Shown piece after piece: positions 44,501-55,986 of a stretch of DNA of 64,000 bases (positions within the stretch are counted from its first letter, which is position 1; every line of letters begins with the position of its first letter). The translations under genes were made by a program, and so were the position numbers. This DNA comes from Verticillium longisporum (Eukaryota > Ascomycota > Sordariomycetes > Glomerellales > Plectosphaerellaceae), in contig JAETXT010000003.1 in NCBI GenBank assembly GCA_019188255.1, positions 5,766,001 through 5,830,000 of the forward strand. The letters are read 5' to 3'. The notes below the pieces were generated by a model. It was given only the letters and a program-made list of their open reading frames with translations. It searched no databases and had not been told where the DNA came from.

Positions 44501-46462
44501 TTTCTTCTCCAACTCGACAGAGAACCCCCCAAGAGCGACCGATGGACCCCTGCGTGCAACTGAAATAGGCAGGTGCCGTGGCGGGCAAATGATTGCGCCT
44601 TGAAAACACATTCGTGACCCAGGCTGACGTTGAGGCACAGCATGGAAGGATGAAGGAAAGCGCACGATACACTCTTCATACGGCAGAAGAGGCAGCCTGC
44701 TGGCCCAGATTGGCTATCCGGATATTGGTTGACATCGCTTCATGTGCTCCCTAACACGAGCCCGAGCCGTCGGGTGCCTCAGTCCACGCCATTCTCTGAT
44801 TGAAGGAATTTATGCGTCCGACTCCCCCCTCCCGCGCCCACCGCTTCAGGCCAAATAAGCCCCGCCCCAGGAGGAGGCGGCGCGGTTTGACAGGCCTCAC
44901 GGGTCGATGACAGGTCTGAAAGGCCTCTTGGCAGCGAGAACTGGGAACACCAACCGTCATCATCTTCTCGGGTGAAGCCCGTCGCGACAGCACAGCCAAG
45001 ATGGACCCTGGGATCGCACCCGCTTGCCTCGAAATGGAGGGGGCGTCGTTCGACTCGATGAATGTGTCCCGTCCCGATGAGGGCGTCGAAGCGACTGACC
45101 ACTCGAGAGACTGCTGTTTGGTACCTGCTGGCAAAATCCCGCCGCAGCTGGAGGCTGGTATCTTTGCCGTTGCCAGCCGCTGTCAAATTAGCCATGATGA
45201 ATAGACGCACCGTCCTGGTTGGACCGCCGGTTTGCGACATGGCCGGCATACTCCCAAAGCCCGGGTCCCATTCCTCCACCGACCAAGCCGAACTTCTCCG
45301 TTCTGTTACATGCTGCACGTTTGCAGATTGCGTTGCGGCGAGACGTAGAACGCAAGCGCGATCGCGGCGTGTCTCCGGCCTCACAGGCCGAGAGGCTCCA
45401 GGAGCTGGCTCACAGCCTTCGCTCTAGGGACGACATCCGGCCCTTTTTCAGGCCACGCCTCGTCGTTACAGGCGCGACAGCAACATCGTCAGCCTCTCCC
45501 GGCAACTGAAAGCCGATGATGACTGAGTGGCTGCCCCCGTCCAGTTCACGTAACGCTTCTGCCGAGCAGCAACGAGTGATACTCGCTGTCGTCGTTCATG
45601 AGACGGAAGTCCGCTCCGGCGGACAGCTCGCTTGCCCTGCGGCGCTGTTCACTCGGTGCCTGCTCAGGAACGGCACAGCACCACCAAGCACTTCGGAAAG
45701 ATGTGCTTCCGGCGGTCAAACGGCCCTTGCCTTTGTTCAACCTGTATTTTGCGTCGGACTGGGTGGACTCACTTACAACGCGGTGGTGGCCATCAACACG
45801 TCAGCTTTCGCGCGATGCAACAAAGATGCGACAGCGACATGTCAGCCAGCCGTCTCGTTGCATCAGTGGCAAGCGGCCGAATGGCACGTCAGACACCCGA
45901 TCATCTCCCGCTGTCGACGGATGGCAGAAGCAAGAAATGGGGTTGATAGCCTGGGGCCTGGGGGTCTTGGAAGTGCGGCCACGGTACTCGAAAGGGGTTC
46001 ACGCCGGCCCGAAAAGGGCTGACACTGGCTCCCAGGGCCAGCATGCTTGCACAAACCCACCACGGACCGTGTAGCGCCAACGCCCAGTCTGCAGCGCTCA
46101 GTTGCCAATGCCGGGCCCCGGGTGTGGCAGGTGATCCCACTGCAACACAGGCCAACGGGAGGGAGGGCCTCTCACGAGGCCTCAAAGCCACAGCGAAAAG
46201 GTCCGACGGGCGCGGCATAGGGCACAGCCCACAGAGCAATCGGCCAGGGGTGCCGCCAGAGAACAGCGCCCGTCCAGTGCCATGCCAGGGCAGGACGCAC
46301 TGCACCATCCTATTCTCAGGTTCACCTACATCGTGCGTCTGCTCTCCACACCCCCGTGACAAGGGGCTGGGTCGGCGCGCACGCCTGCCCAAATGGTTGA
46401 CAGCCTGGCCGCAAGTCAAAGTCGTGGCCAGCAACCCATGAAAGACAGGGTCGTGTGGTTGT

Positions 46463-46486
46463 GGAAGGAAGGAAGGAAGGAAGGAA
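46463..46486 (+). repeat. (GGAA)n microsatellite
   Basis: About six copies of GGAA in the gene-poor region, the purine strand being plus. Confidence 0.85.
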
Positions 46487-47330
46487 TGGGAGGATGGTGT
46501 CATCGCCCAACCTCTCGTGTCAACTTGCGTTTACTTGGAGATCTTGATTTGGACCTCACTCGATCGTGTCACAGATACAGGCCTGGCGTGCCATCACAGG
46601 CTGAGTGCCAGTCCATTGTGTGGAAAGAACACGGAGGAGGCATCAAGCCAGCAATGCTCGATTTTGTCCTGAATTCTCAACATGCAGAACAGCCTCAGTC
46701 TCTGCTTGCCAAGGCCTGTTGGTTGCCATCGCCAGCTGACCACATGCCATCGAGTCTAGGTACCTGCCTGTCCCGCAAAGCCGTTGCCGACCAAAAGGCT
46801 GCACAACATCACCAACCGCCATGACAGTATAAGCGAATCTGCTGCCCGCGACCCAATGCAGACGATCCTCGACCTCGACCGATGAGTCGCCGCACCACCA
46901 ATCACCGCGGCCCGCGGCTGTCCGGCTTCCCACCCCTTCTGCAACACCAGATGAGCACGACGACAGGGGCGGCGGGGCCCAGCCAGCCTGCCAGTCACGG
47001 CATGCTGTCGTATATTCTTCTTCTACTGTACATGCGCCCCCCATGTACGGCCGCCACGATAGTGCCAACATGACCCGATGCGAACGCGGACATTGATCCT
47101 ACAACAGAAAGTGACCAGACTTTCGGGAACGCCCAGCGTCGACGGGGAGCGGACAAGACGACCCCTTATTGCCTAACTTGCTCACTGCACCACCCCCCCC
47201 TTTCCCTTCCCTTCCACTTTATTATACCGCGTCGTCTATTTCTAGGCTTACCTGAATGCTGCCGATGCCGATGCTGCTACTGCTGTACCTTCGGCTACGA
47301 TCGACCAGGGAGCAGTGGGCAGCAACACCA

Positions 47331-47372
47331 CCAGTGAGCAGCCGCCACACCAGTGAGCAGCCGCCACACCAG
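47331..47372 (+). repeat. 19-bp tandem repeat, about 2.2 copies
   Basis: The unit CCAGTGAGCAGCCGCCACA occurs at 47331-47349 and 47350-47368 without a mismatch, followed by the first bases of a third copy. It lies about 0.7 kb from the ADE6 3' end. Confidence 0.85.
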
Positions 47373-48045
47373 GGGGGAGGCGGAGCGGGGAAAGGGCAGC
47401 ACGGGTGAGACGCCTCTTCGAGAAGCCCAGAGGATGCGCAGATCCTCTCTCCATCCGCCTCCGGCTGTTGGTCTGCTTGGTCTCCAGGGTGCTACGTTCA
47501 ACCCCTGCATACCGTTGTGCTACTGGAGGACGGGGTCCGAAGGGGTGTCAGCAGGCTGGGCAGGTGACGAAGAAGACTGAGCATTCCGCGTACTGGCGCG
47601 CTGGTTTCGATATGCGAAGCAGGGACACGATTGTGACGAACGGTAACCAGCTTTTTGTATTTCTCCATATATTCTAGGACCAACCATCCTGCTACCTTGC
47701 CAGACGCAATAACTCCGGACGCGGTGGAGGGGGGCGTGAATAAACCACCACTAAACAAACGAGATCGATGAGTACTTGGTGCCACGGCGCGTGCGGTGGC
47801 CAAGGGGACATGACTTCTTTCTATCGAGCTCCTCTCGACGTCGCATATACATGTATACGCGTATCATCGAGGAACTGGCTTTTTCTGACCGACCATCTGG
47901 CAGTTGCTGCTGATGGTGCGGGGGGGAGGAGGGAAACGAGGGGTTGAAAGACAAGAGGCGGGGCATAAGAAAGTAGAGAAAGGAGAAGATCTCCCCCATC
48001 ATCATCTCCAAGCTCCACGCTCGCCGAGTGACTGGCTGCTCTTGC

Positions 48046-51000
48046 TCAGCCCACCCACCGGCGCGCGCTCTTGAACATCCTGACCCAGGGGCCAAACTCG
48101 CCCCATTCCTCAATCTGACCAGGCGGCACGTAGCTGGCCACGTCGGCCATGATGGTGCGCTCGGGGTGCGGCATGAGCGCGAGGTCCCTTCCGTCCTTGC
48201 TTCGGACACCCGCCACGCCGCCGGGGCTTCCGTTGGGGTTGGCCGGGTAGCTCGCGGGTTCGGCGATGCGGCGGCGGTTGACGACGTAGCGTTGCGGCGC
48301 GTGACCCCCCGCGCCGAGCGTGCCGGGCTGGGTTGGCGAGGTGAACGCCGCGCGGCCCTCGCCGTGCGAGACGGCGATGGGGAGGGACGAGCCGCTCATG
48401 CCGAGGAGGAAGCCGGAGGGCGTCGAGGCGCGGCTGCCGGCGATGGTGACCATGCCACACCGGGCCTCAAACTGCCTGCCGGCGGTGTGGGGGAAGGTGG
48501 GCCGGCCTGCGGCGCCGGGGGTGAGCTCCTTGAGCCTCGTGACCATCTGGCAACCGTTGCAGACGCCTAGGGAGAAGGTGTCTGGGCGGTTGAAGAAGGC
48601 CTCGAACTCCTGGCGTGCGTGCTTGTGCTCGAGGATGGACTGCGCCCAACCCACGCCGGCGCCGAAGACGTCGCCGTACGAGAAGCCGCCGCCGGCTGCG
48701 AGACCGACAAACTCGCGCAGCGAGCGGCCTGCCAGGATGTCGCTCATGTGAACATCGATCGGGTCAAAGCCGGCCGCCTTGAAGGCGAACGCCATCTCGG
48801 CGTGGCTGTTGACGCCGACCTCGCGCAGGATGGCGACCTTGGGTGCGTTCTTGAAGAAGCTGCCCACCGTCGCCGTCAGGGGTTGATGTCCTCCTTGGGC
48901 TGGAACTTGAGGTTGAATGAGATGCCCGGGTCCTCGGAATCGGCGATGGTGGCGAACTCGCTGTCGGCGTGCGCCGGGCTGTCGCGCTCCCTCTGCATGG
49001 CGTACGACGTGCGCGACCACCACTGCTGCATCTCGACGCGGTCCAGGTTGACGATGGGCGTCGGGTCCTGGTACCGGATGGTGAGTTCCTGCTTGGAGGT
49101 GGCCTTGACAACACCGATCTTGCGGTTGAGGCCCTTGGGTGGCCCTCAGTTGGGGAAGCAGCGCTTGAGGTGGGTCTCGTCCGACTTGCGAACCTGGAAC
49201 ACGGCACCGAGCTCCTCGTTGAAGAGGGCCTCAAGGACGTCGGCCGCCGAGCCGGATTTGGCAACACCATCCAGGAGAAGTTCAACACCGCAGCGACCGG
49301 CAAACATCATCTCGGCGACGGTCGTGATGAGACCACCGTCGGAGCGGTCGTGGTAGGCGAGCACAACGCCGCTCTCGTGGAGTTGCTTGAGAGCGTCGAA
49401 GTAGTCCGTGATGAGACCGACGTTGCGGACATCAGGGGCCTCGTTGCCGAGCTGACCGAAGGACTGTGCGAGCGCTGAGCCGCCCATAGCCTGCTTGCCC
49501 TCGGCAAGGTCAACGTACACCAGGATGGTCTCGCCAACGTCCTCAACGCGGCGGAGCTGGGGCGTCCACGTCCGCCTGACGTCCTCGACGGCAGGGGCAG
49601 CGGGGATGGTGGCGAAGACGGGCGCGGTGACGCTCTGGGCCTTGCCAGACTCGCGGTCCTTCCACGACGCCTTCATCGAGGTCGAGTCCTTTCCGACGGG
49701 AATGGAGATCTTCAGCTCGGGGCAGAGCTCCTTGCCAATAGCGTGAACGGCCTCGTAGAGGCGGGCGCCCTCGCCGGGGTGGTTGACGGCAGCCATCCAG
49801 TTGGCGGAGAGCTTCACGCGGTTCAGCTCGCCGATAATGTCGGCGGCGCCGAGGTTCAGCAGACTCTCAGCGACGGCCATGCGCGCGGACGCGGCGGCGG
49901 AGATGAGTGCCAGCTGGGGACGCTCACCCATGGCCATGGCCTCACCCGTTCTCTTACTGGAGCCGATCTGGTACGACGTGGCCGTGACAGCGCAGTCGGC
50001 AACGGGCGTCTGCCACGGGCCAACCATCTGATCACGAACGGTCAGGCCACCGACCGTCCGGTCGCCAATGGTGATGAGGAATGATTTGGAGCCGACGGCC
50101 GGCATGCGGAAGACACGCTCCGTCGCAGCGGTGATGAGATCCGCATTGGAAGCGGTGTCGCTGAGGGCGGACTTGAGCGAGGCGACAGCGTTGAACGTCG
50201 GCAGGTCAAGCTCGCGCCTCTCAACAACACGCTGGAGGCGGCGGCCGGGAGGGAAGAGGGCGGACATGGGGAGGTCGATGGGTAGGGGGTGCTCAGTGGA
50301 GTCACGGTCGCTGAGGATGAGCTTGGAGTTGCCGTCCTCGTCTTCGGCGAGGACGGTGCCGACGTCGGAAAAGGGGCAACGCTCGCGGCCTGTTTTTAGC
50401 TTGTTTAGCGAAGAGCACTTGCACATGTATCATCCGCAAAGAGAGAAACTTACGGCAGATGCTGACGAAGCGGTTCAGGGAGTCCTTGTTGACAAGAAGG
50501 ACATAACGCTCCTGAGACTCGTTGGCCCAGAGCTGAAGGGGGCTGAGGCTCTTGTCGTCGGTGTGGACTTGACGAAGCTCAAACTTGCCGCCGAAGCCGG
50601 CGTCCTTGACGAGTTCGGGCAGAGCGTTGGAGAGACCGCCGGCACCGACGTCGTGGATGAAGGCGATGGGCGACTCGTCTCCGAGAGACACACAGGTGTC
50701 AATGACCATCTGGGCGCGACGCTCCATCTCAGGGTTGCCGCGCTGGACACTGGCAAAGTCAAGTTCGGCCGTGTCCTCAGTCGAGGCGGCACTGGAGGCA
50801 GCACCGCCACCGAGACCGATGAGCATGGCGGGACCGCCGAGAACGATGACGTGGGCGCCGTCGTTGACGTCCTTGGGATCCTTGAGCGCGTGCTGGGGGC
50901 GGACGGTGCCGACACCACCGGCGATCATGATGGGCTTGTGGTAGCCGCGCCACTCGGGCTCATCGTCGTTGCCGACGTTGGTGAGCAGCGTGCGGAAGCA

Positions 51001-52202
51001 GCCGAGCAGGCACGGGCGGCCAAACTCGTTGTTGAAGCGGGCGCTTCCGATGGGGGCCTCGAGCATGATATCGAGGCTGCTGGCGAAGTGGGCGGGCTTT
51101 CCAATGTCGACCTCCCAAGGGGCCTTCTCATCGGGGATCAGCAGATCAGAGACCCAGAAACCGCAGAGACCGGCCTTGGGCTTGGAGCCGCGCCCGACGG
51201 CGCCCTCGTCACGGATCTCACCGCCGGCACCGGTGGCAGCACCGGGGAAGGGGGAGATGGCTGTGGGGTGGTTGTGGGTCTCGACCTTGGCGAGGATGTG
51301 AACGACCTCCTTGGTCAGTTTCCAGGAGCCTGTAGAGTAGTCGGGGGCCCAGAAGGCGGCCGTCTCACCCTCGAGGACGGCGGCGTTGTCGCTGTAGGCG
51401 GAGACGGTGTAGTCGGGAGTGGTCTTGTGGGTGTTGCGGATCATGCCGAACAGGCTGTCGGCCATCTGCTCGCCGTCGATGGTCCAACTGGCGTTGAACT
51501 GCTTGTGGCGGCAGTGCTCTGAGTTGACCTGGGCGAACATGAAAAGCTCGACATCGTGCGGGGGCGGCCCTGGCGCTTGAAGACCTCGACGAGGTACTCC
51601 ATCTCGGACTCGTCGAGGGCGAGGCCGAACTTCTTGTTGTGGTCGCGAAGGCGCTCGAGCGGGGTCTGGGCGCCGGCGGCAAAGATGTCGACAATCTCGA
51701 GGGGGTAGCGCTGGCCCTCGACAAATATTGTGTTGAGGTCAGGTTGGGCGAGGCCAATGGTCTCGGTCATGCGGTCGTAGATGATGTCCTTGAAGGGGAT
51801 CCCATCAGTGTCCTTGGTCAGGCCTTGGTCGAAGGTGACGGTGATGGCCTGGCCCCTCTCGATGCGCTCGATCTGGTCCTTGAGGCCGCAGACGTGGGTA
51901 ATGCTTGTACCTTTGGACGACCAAGGTGAGATGTTGCGGGGCGTCACATAGTACGTCTTGGTGGTGGGCGTATTGGAGGGCATATCGGCGGAGGCCTGGT
52001 CGGCGGGCATCTCGAGCCAGCGAACGAGCTTCTGGGTGACGGTCTGCTTGTCGCTTCCCTTGAGGTGGACGTAGTAGATCCATTTTCCGGTGACGCTGGC
52101 CACGGGAGACTCGAGACCGGCGTGCTTGTTGATGCGGCCCTTGAGCTCCTCGGCCTGGGTCGGGGTGAAGGCCGGGCCTCCGATCAGCGTGAGGAAGTCC
52201 AT
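48046..52202 (-). CDS. ADE6: phosphoribosylformylglycinamidine synthase (Ade6/PurL); two apparent base deletions, one in-frame TGA
   Basis: Fourth step of de novo purine synthesis: FGAR + Gln + ATP to FGAM, cytosolic. Exons 52202-50454 and 50389-48046 flank a 64-nt intron. The order of domains is complete: N-terminal linker ([20 protein letters not shown]), AIRS-like synthetase halves with [49 protein letters not shown] and [15 protein letters not shown] blocks, and the glutaminase with Cys nucleophile LGVCNGCQM (Cys about 1194) and the PHPE catalytic His/Glu. The frame breaks at GGGGG 51560-51564 (before [12 protein letters not shown]) and at GGGG 48879-48882 (in EDINPLTATVG); one base missing from each explains both. 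A TGA at 49146-49148 stands where a Cys codon is expected in CFPN-x-GPPKGL. With the two bases the total is 4095 nt, 1365 codons, close to yeast Ade6 (1358 residues). ATG 52202 is chosen over 52304 by family start. Confidence 0.92.
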
Positions 52203-53012
52203 GGCGCGATTGAGTGCAGCCAGCGGGCGAGGCCGACGGGCGTATGGGTTGGACGCAAAGTCGCGGTGAGTCGCGAGGCGGGAGGGATGGTTGTTGAGGA
52301 TCAACGAGAGATGACGGAGAGGGAGGGCTCCGACTCATCAGAAGGAGGAGGGACGAGACGAAATTTTGGCGGGGCAGTCGCAGTCGGAAGGGAAGGAAAG
52401 GAAAGGCTGCATGGAGGGGTTCTTTCGTGGCTGGTGACCCCTCCGTGTTTCGGGTGGCTGGTGCTGTCCGTATCTTATCATGTACTTATCTTATCAGACA
52501 CTTCCTTTCCCTGGACGCTGCTGACTCGGCGCAGAAACACGACATTGCTGGCCATTCCCATGCCATCCCTGTTGAATGAGGACAGGGGCCAAACCCCCAA
52601 AGAATTCAAGCACCGTCGTTTTGCAACTTCGCGATCGTCATTTCCGGCATCTGCGGATGATTGGCTCCATGCTCCCCTGATCAACCAAGTGCTCGACATA
52701 GCCAATTTTGCGGCTCCAGCACCCTCTCCCCGCCTTGTTCCCTTTCCTATTCCGACCTTGATTCTGCCTGCTCTATCCAAACCCTACAACGAAGCGCGGC
52801 ATGATTTGGTGATAGCTCGCTTTTCCTACCTCGAATCCCGCCTGTTCCGTGCCCTCCTCCCTTGCGCGTCTCTCTCATCCCCCTCTCCGGCACGGCAAGA
52901 CACGACACGACACGACACGGCCGACAACCGACGCGAAAACTTACATCACCTCGCCTCCCACTCTCGCCCTCTTCTCCTCCACATCCCAACCAAACGACAA
53001 CCATCCGCCGCC
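52203..53012. promoter_or_regulatory. divergent promoter region of ADE6 and ANY1
   Basis: A 0.8-kb head-to-head spacer. The final 150 bp before 53013 are C/T-rich and contain an ACACGACACGACACGAC-type short repeat (about 52901-52919). No gene is recognised. Confidence 0.55.
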
Positions 53013-54016
53013 ATGTGGTTCGCAACACTTACGGGCTATCTGGCCCCCGTCTTCCTCGTCCTGTCGCCCGTCATCTCCTACAGCGACCAGGCCATCTCGA
53101 TGCACAGGAACAAGTCGAGCGCCGGCTTCTCACTCGACATTCCCTTGATCATGCTGGTGTCGTCGTTACTGAAGTGCGTTGCCACACTCTTCTAGACTCT
53201 TCTCTCCCCTATGGAGGGGGGGGCTTCCGAACGACTGCTGACAGGCATGGACAGGCTCTTCTACTGGCCCGGCGCGCACTTTGACAATGCGCTCCTCATC
53301 CAGGCCATCGTCATGATTGCCATGCAGGTCGCCCTCCTCAAGATCGCCCTCGACCACCGTCCACCGCCCTCATCCAAGGGAGGAGAATTGGCAGTGCCCT
53401 TTGCCGGCGCCGTGCACGAGGAAACACCGAGGCCGTTCAACTTTTGGCAGTGGAGGTCGCCCAAACCGTGAGTTGCGCCCCGGGGACACGCTGGACTCGC
53501 CGCACGGCACAATGAATGCGCTCCGTTGCAGCAGCACCGCTAACCTCGCGCCTCGTTCTCTCTAGGTACTGGCACGCCCTCTTCTACCTCTTCATCAGCC
53601 TGCTCGCGCTCGAGCTCATCCTGACGCCCATTCCCGCCGTCTACGGTACCTACTCGACCGCCATCGGCTTCCTGGGCCTCGGCATCGAGGCCATCCTTCC
53701 GATCCCCCAGATCCTCACCAACGCCCGCGTCCAGTCTTGCAAGGGTTTCCGCGTCTCCCTGCTGGCGAGCTGGCTCATCGGCGACGCCATGAAGGTCTTT
53801 TGGTTCTTCACAGCCTCGACCGAAATCCCGCCGGCCTTCAAGATGTGCGGCATCTTCCAAGCCTGCTGCGATTCCCTCCTGGGCATCCAGTACGTCATGT
53901 ACGGCGACAATAGCGCAGCGCCTGTGGTCGTCAAGGAGCACCCGCTCGAGGACTTTCAGCCGGGCACCTTCAAGCCGCCTGTCCTGGAGATCAACGGGCG
54001 GCCCACGCAGGCGTGA
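53013..54016 (+). CDS. ANY1: PQ-loop membrane protein of the ANY1/PQLC1 type
   Basis: Seven-helix PQ-loop family protein; the yeast member Any1/Cfs1 acts in Golgi/endosomal membranes and its loss rescues neo1 and drs2 flippase defects. Three exons are 53013-53173, 53255-53467 and 53566-54016 (introns 81 and 98 nt), 274 residues. The first repeat (ISYSDQAISMHRNKSSAGFS) and second repeat (LPIPQILTNARVQSCKGFRVS) each sit between hydrophobic helices; the second has the PQ dipeptide. The splice joins read LLK/LFYWPGAHFDNALLIQA and SPK-P/YWHALFYLFISL, which fit the family. An alternative AG at 53241-53244 would give a poorer join. The C-terminus is a short soluble tail. Distinguishing it from other PQ-loop subfamilies (PQLC2-type lysosomal carriers) rests on overall layout, so the symbol is tentative. 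Confidence 0.75.
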
Positions 54017-55986
54017 CTCGCCGTGGAGGGGCTGCGTGGCAGGACATGATCGATCAGTTTGTACGTTGATGCTCTGGAATTGGCGTTCGGGTATGCCCGT
54101 TATATGAGAAAGCGAGACACATTTGGATGACGGATGGGACGGATGATCCCTCACACCACCCCGCATCGCATGTTGGCTGGCAGGCCGATGCATTGGCGAA
54201 TGAGAGAACTGACCTCAAAGGCAAAGAAAAAAAGCATTGTACTTGGCGTTAAAGGAGGGTCCAGGGAACTACCGGCAGATGGCAGGGAAGCGCGCGCACG
54301 ACAGGACGGGCGGCAGGGGTGCTGTGGGCGTGCGGCAGCCTCAGCGTTACTCTGGATGCTGTGCACCGCCGTGAAATCGTGTTAAGGGCTACATCTGAGG
54401 CCTCTATCTGGAGGGGCGAGCCACCGCTTGATATACAATTTTAATACCCAGAATTTTGACCATGCGTAGGACTGCATGTCACCAGCACACATGATTTTTT
54501 TGCTATCAATCCAATTGGGCCTTGTGGTTGGTTGTGTCCTTCAGAGGGTGTCGGCGATGTACCACACTATCTGGGACACACTCGACAACACCACCATCAG
54601 GAGTCGATCCAAGCCACCCCCAGCCTCCTCCTTTTCTGCCTACCTCGCCACACCCTCTCTCTCTCTCTCTCTCACCACAGAGAAACACACACACACTCCC
54701 CCTATATGCCGTGCACCTCGCAGTCGACCTAGCCAACAATTGACTGCCCAGGAATTTATCCTGCACACGAGAGATCCGCTTGCGCTTACGCTTACAACGA
54801 ACGAGAGCGCCGCCAAACCGCCAATCCACTTACACGGAAGCTAGGTAGACGTCAAGCCGGCATCTCCACATCGCCCGCCTACTTCTTCAGAGCGGCAGCA
54901 GCAGCCACAGCCGTCTGGCACCTATTCGGCTGGTTCGGTCTGTTCCGTGGAGCTCGCTGCTCCCTAGTGCCCGCTGCTAGGTCTCGACGGCCGAACCCGT
55001 CCACGTCGTTGTACACAAGAACCAAGAGGGTAGGTTCGACGCCGCTGCTGTTTCTGTTTCGCCTTTTGGCTGATGCTCATGGTCTTCTAGCTCTGCATCA
55101 GTTCTTGAGCTTTGCTGCAGGAGCTCAGTCGATCGACTCGGGGGATATACCCTGAGCGTTTGGTCCTGTTGCCTCTTGCGTCCTACTTGATACCCCCATC
55201 CAGCCGGCGAGCTACGACTCTTTTCAGCTTCATCGGTACATTGCCTTTGCGCATAGTGAGATACCCACTCTGTTCCCCAGAGCCTTCTTTCTGGTAAGTT
55301 GATGCCTTGTGTGACGCCAAAACCCCTGATTACTTGAGTCTTTGGCAACTGCCTATTGGTCGGCACGTTTGAGGCAGTCCTTGGGGCTCTTGCCAGTTTC
55401 CCTTTCGACGCTCTTATTTTTCTTCTCTCGAGCTGTTTCCCTCATCTCTCGTGTTACTCTGCTCCTACACCTCTTTGCCCTACCTTCACCACCCATCATC
55501 CGACACCAGGTCCGGCTCTGGTCTGCTCTACTCCAGACCTTCAACGCCATCGATAGTTCTCGACTAACAGTATCCTCCGCCAGCGCTTTACATTTCAGAG
55601 ATCAAAGTAATCATTCTCAAAACTACTTCCCACAGGAGCACACTAATTACACCTACTTGTACGTATGATTTCGGCGCTTTCCAATATTGGTTTACCTTCT
55701 TCTACCCACTTTCCTCTACTTCTATTGCAAACTGGAGACTTTCATTCCCTCTTCCAGCATGTCTACACACTTTCGTGTGGTTTGAAACGACTCGCTACCC
55801 ACCTGCTATTTGCTCTCACTATCACAAATTTGCCCAACTGTCTCCTTCCATGTTTACCCTCCTGTCTGGGCCTATACGTTCCCTTCAACCGGCTCACCAT
55901 CGGCCAAGCCCCCTTTCATTCGACCACCGACGCAATTGAACAAACAGCCCACTAACACACACGACAGCGACCACACCGCCGACGCA
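54017..55986. other. intergenic upstream of the duplicated-helix protein gene
   Basis: A 2-kb spacer: ANY1 3' UTR, then a long C/T-rich leader-like region (about 55000-55980). It has a (CT)n tract (54654-54673) and an (AC)n tract (54685-54696). The leader may include a 5' UTR intron, but no coding exon is recognised. Confidence 0.5.
54654..54696 (+). repeat. (CT)n followed by (AC)n microsatellites
   Basis: About ten CT dinucleotides, a short CACCACAGAGA spacer, then about six AC dinucleotides, between ANY1 and the next gene. Confidence 0.8.

Larger units (their letters stand above)
34725..48045. other. about 13.3 kb without a recognisable gene
   Basis: The stretch lies between the start of the Zn2Cys6 gene and the 3' end of ADE6. 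I read the open frames on both strands: the longest (about 200-260 codons, e.g. 36223-36948 +, 37013-37801 -, 42621-43229 +, 44779-45384 -) have no family motif, erratic composition and no convincing splice-linked continuation. There is no transposase, reverse transcriptase, long terminal repeat or inverted-repeat pair that I can see, and no strong AT-skew like that of heavily RIP-mutated DNA. It contains homopolymers (37292-37312, 38502-38527), (GC)n at 37628-37641, (GGAA)n at 46463-46486, a 19-bp repeat at 47331-47372 and CTAGGTACC-like motifs. It may hold long promoter/5' leader sequence of the regulator, noncoding RNA genes or lineage-specific small genes; the sequence alone does not decide. 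Confidence 0.55.

Noticed and set aside
44751..44860. A tRNA-like segment in the gene-poor region
   Set aside because: It lacks a B box (GGTTCRANNCC) and does not fold into a cloverleaf.
49146..49148. TGA at a Cys position as a selenocysteine codon
   Set aside because: Ascomycete fungi are not known to have selenocysteine machinery, Ade6 is not a known selenoprotein, and no SECIS-like structure was looked for successfully. A substitution or error is simpler.
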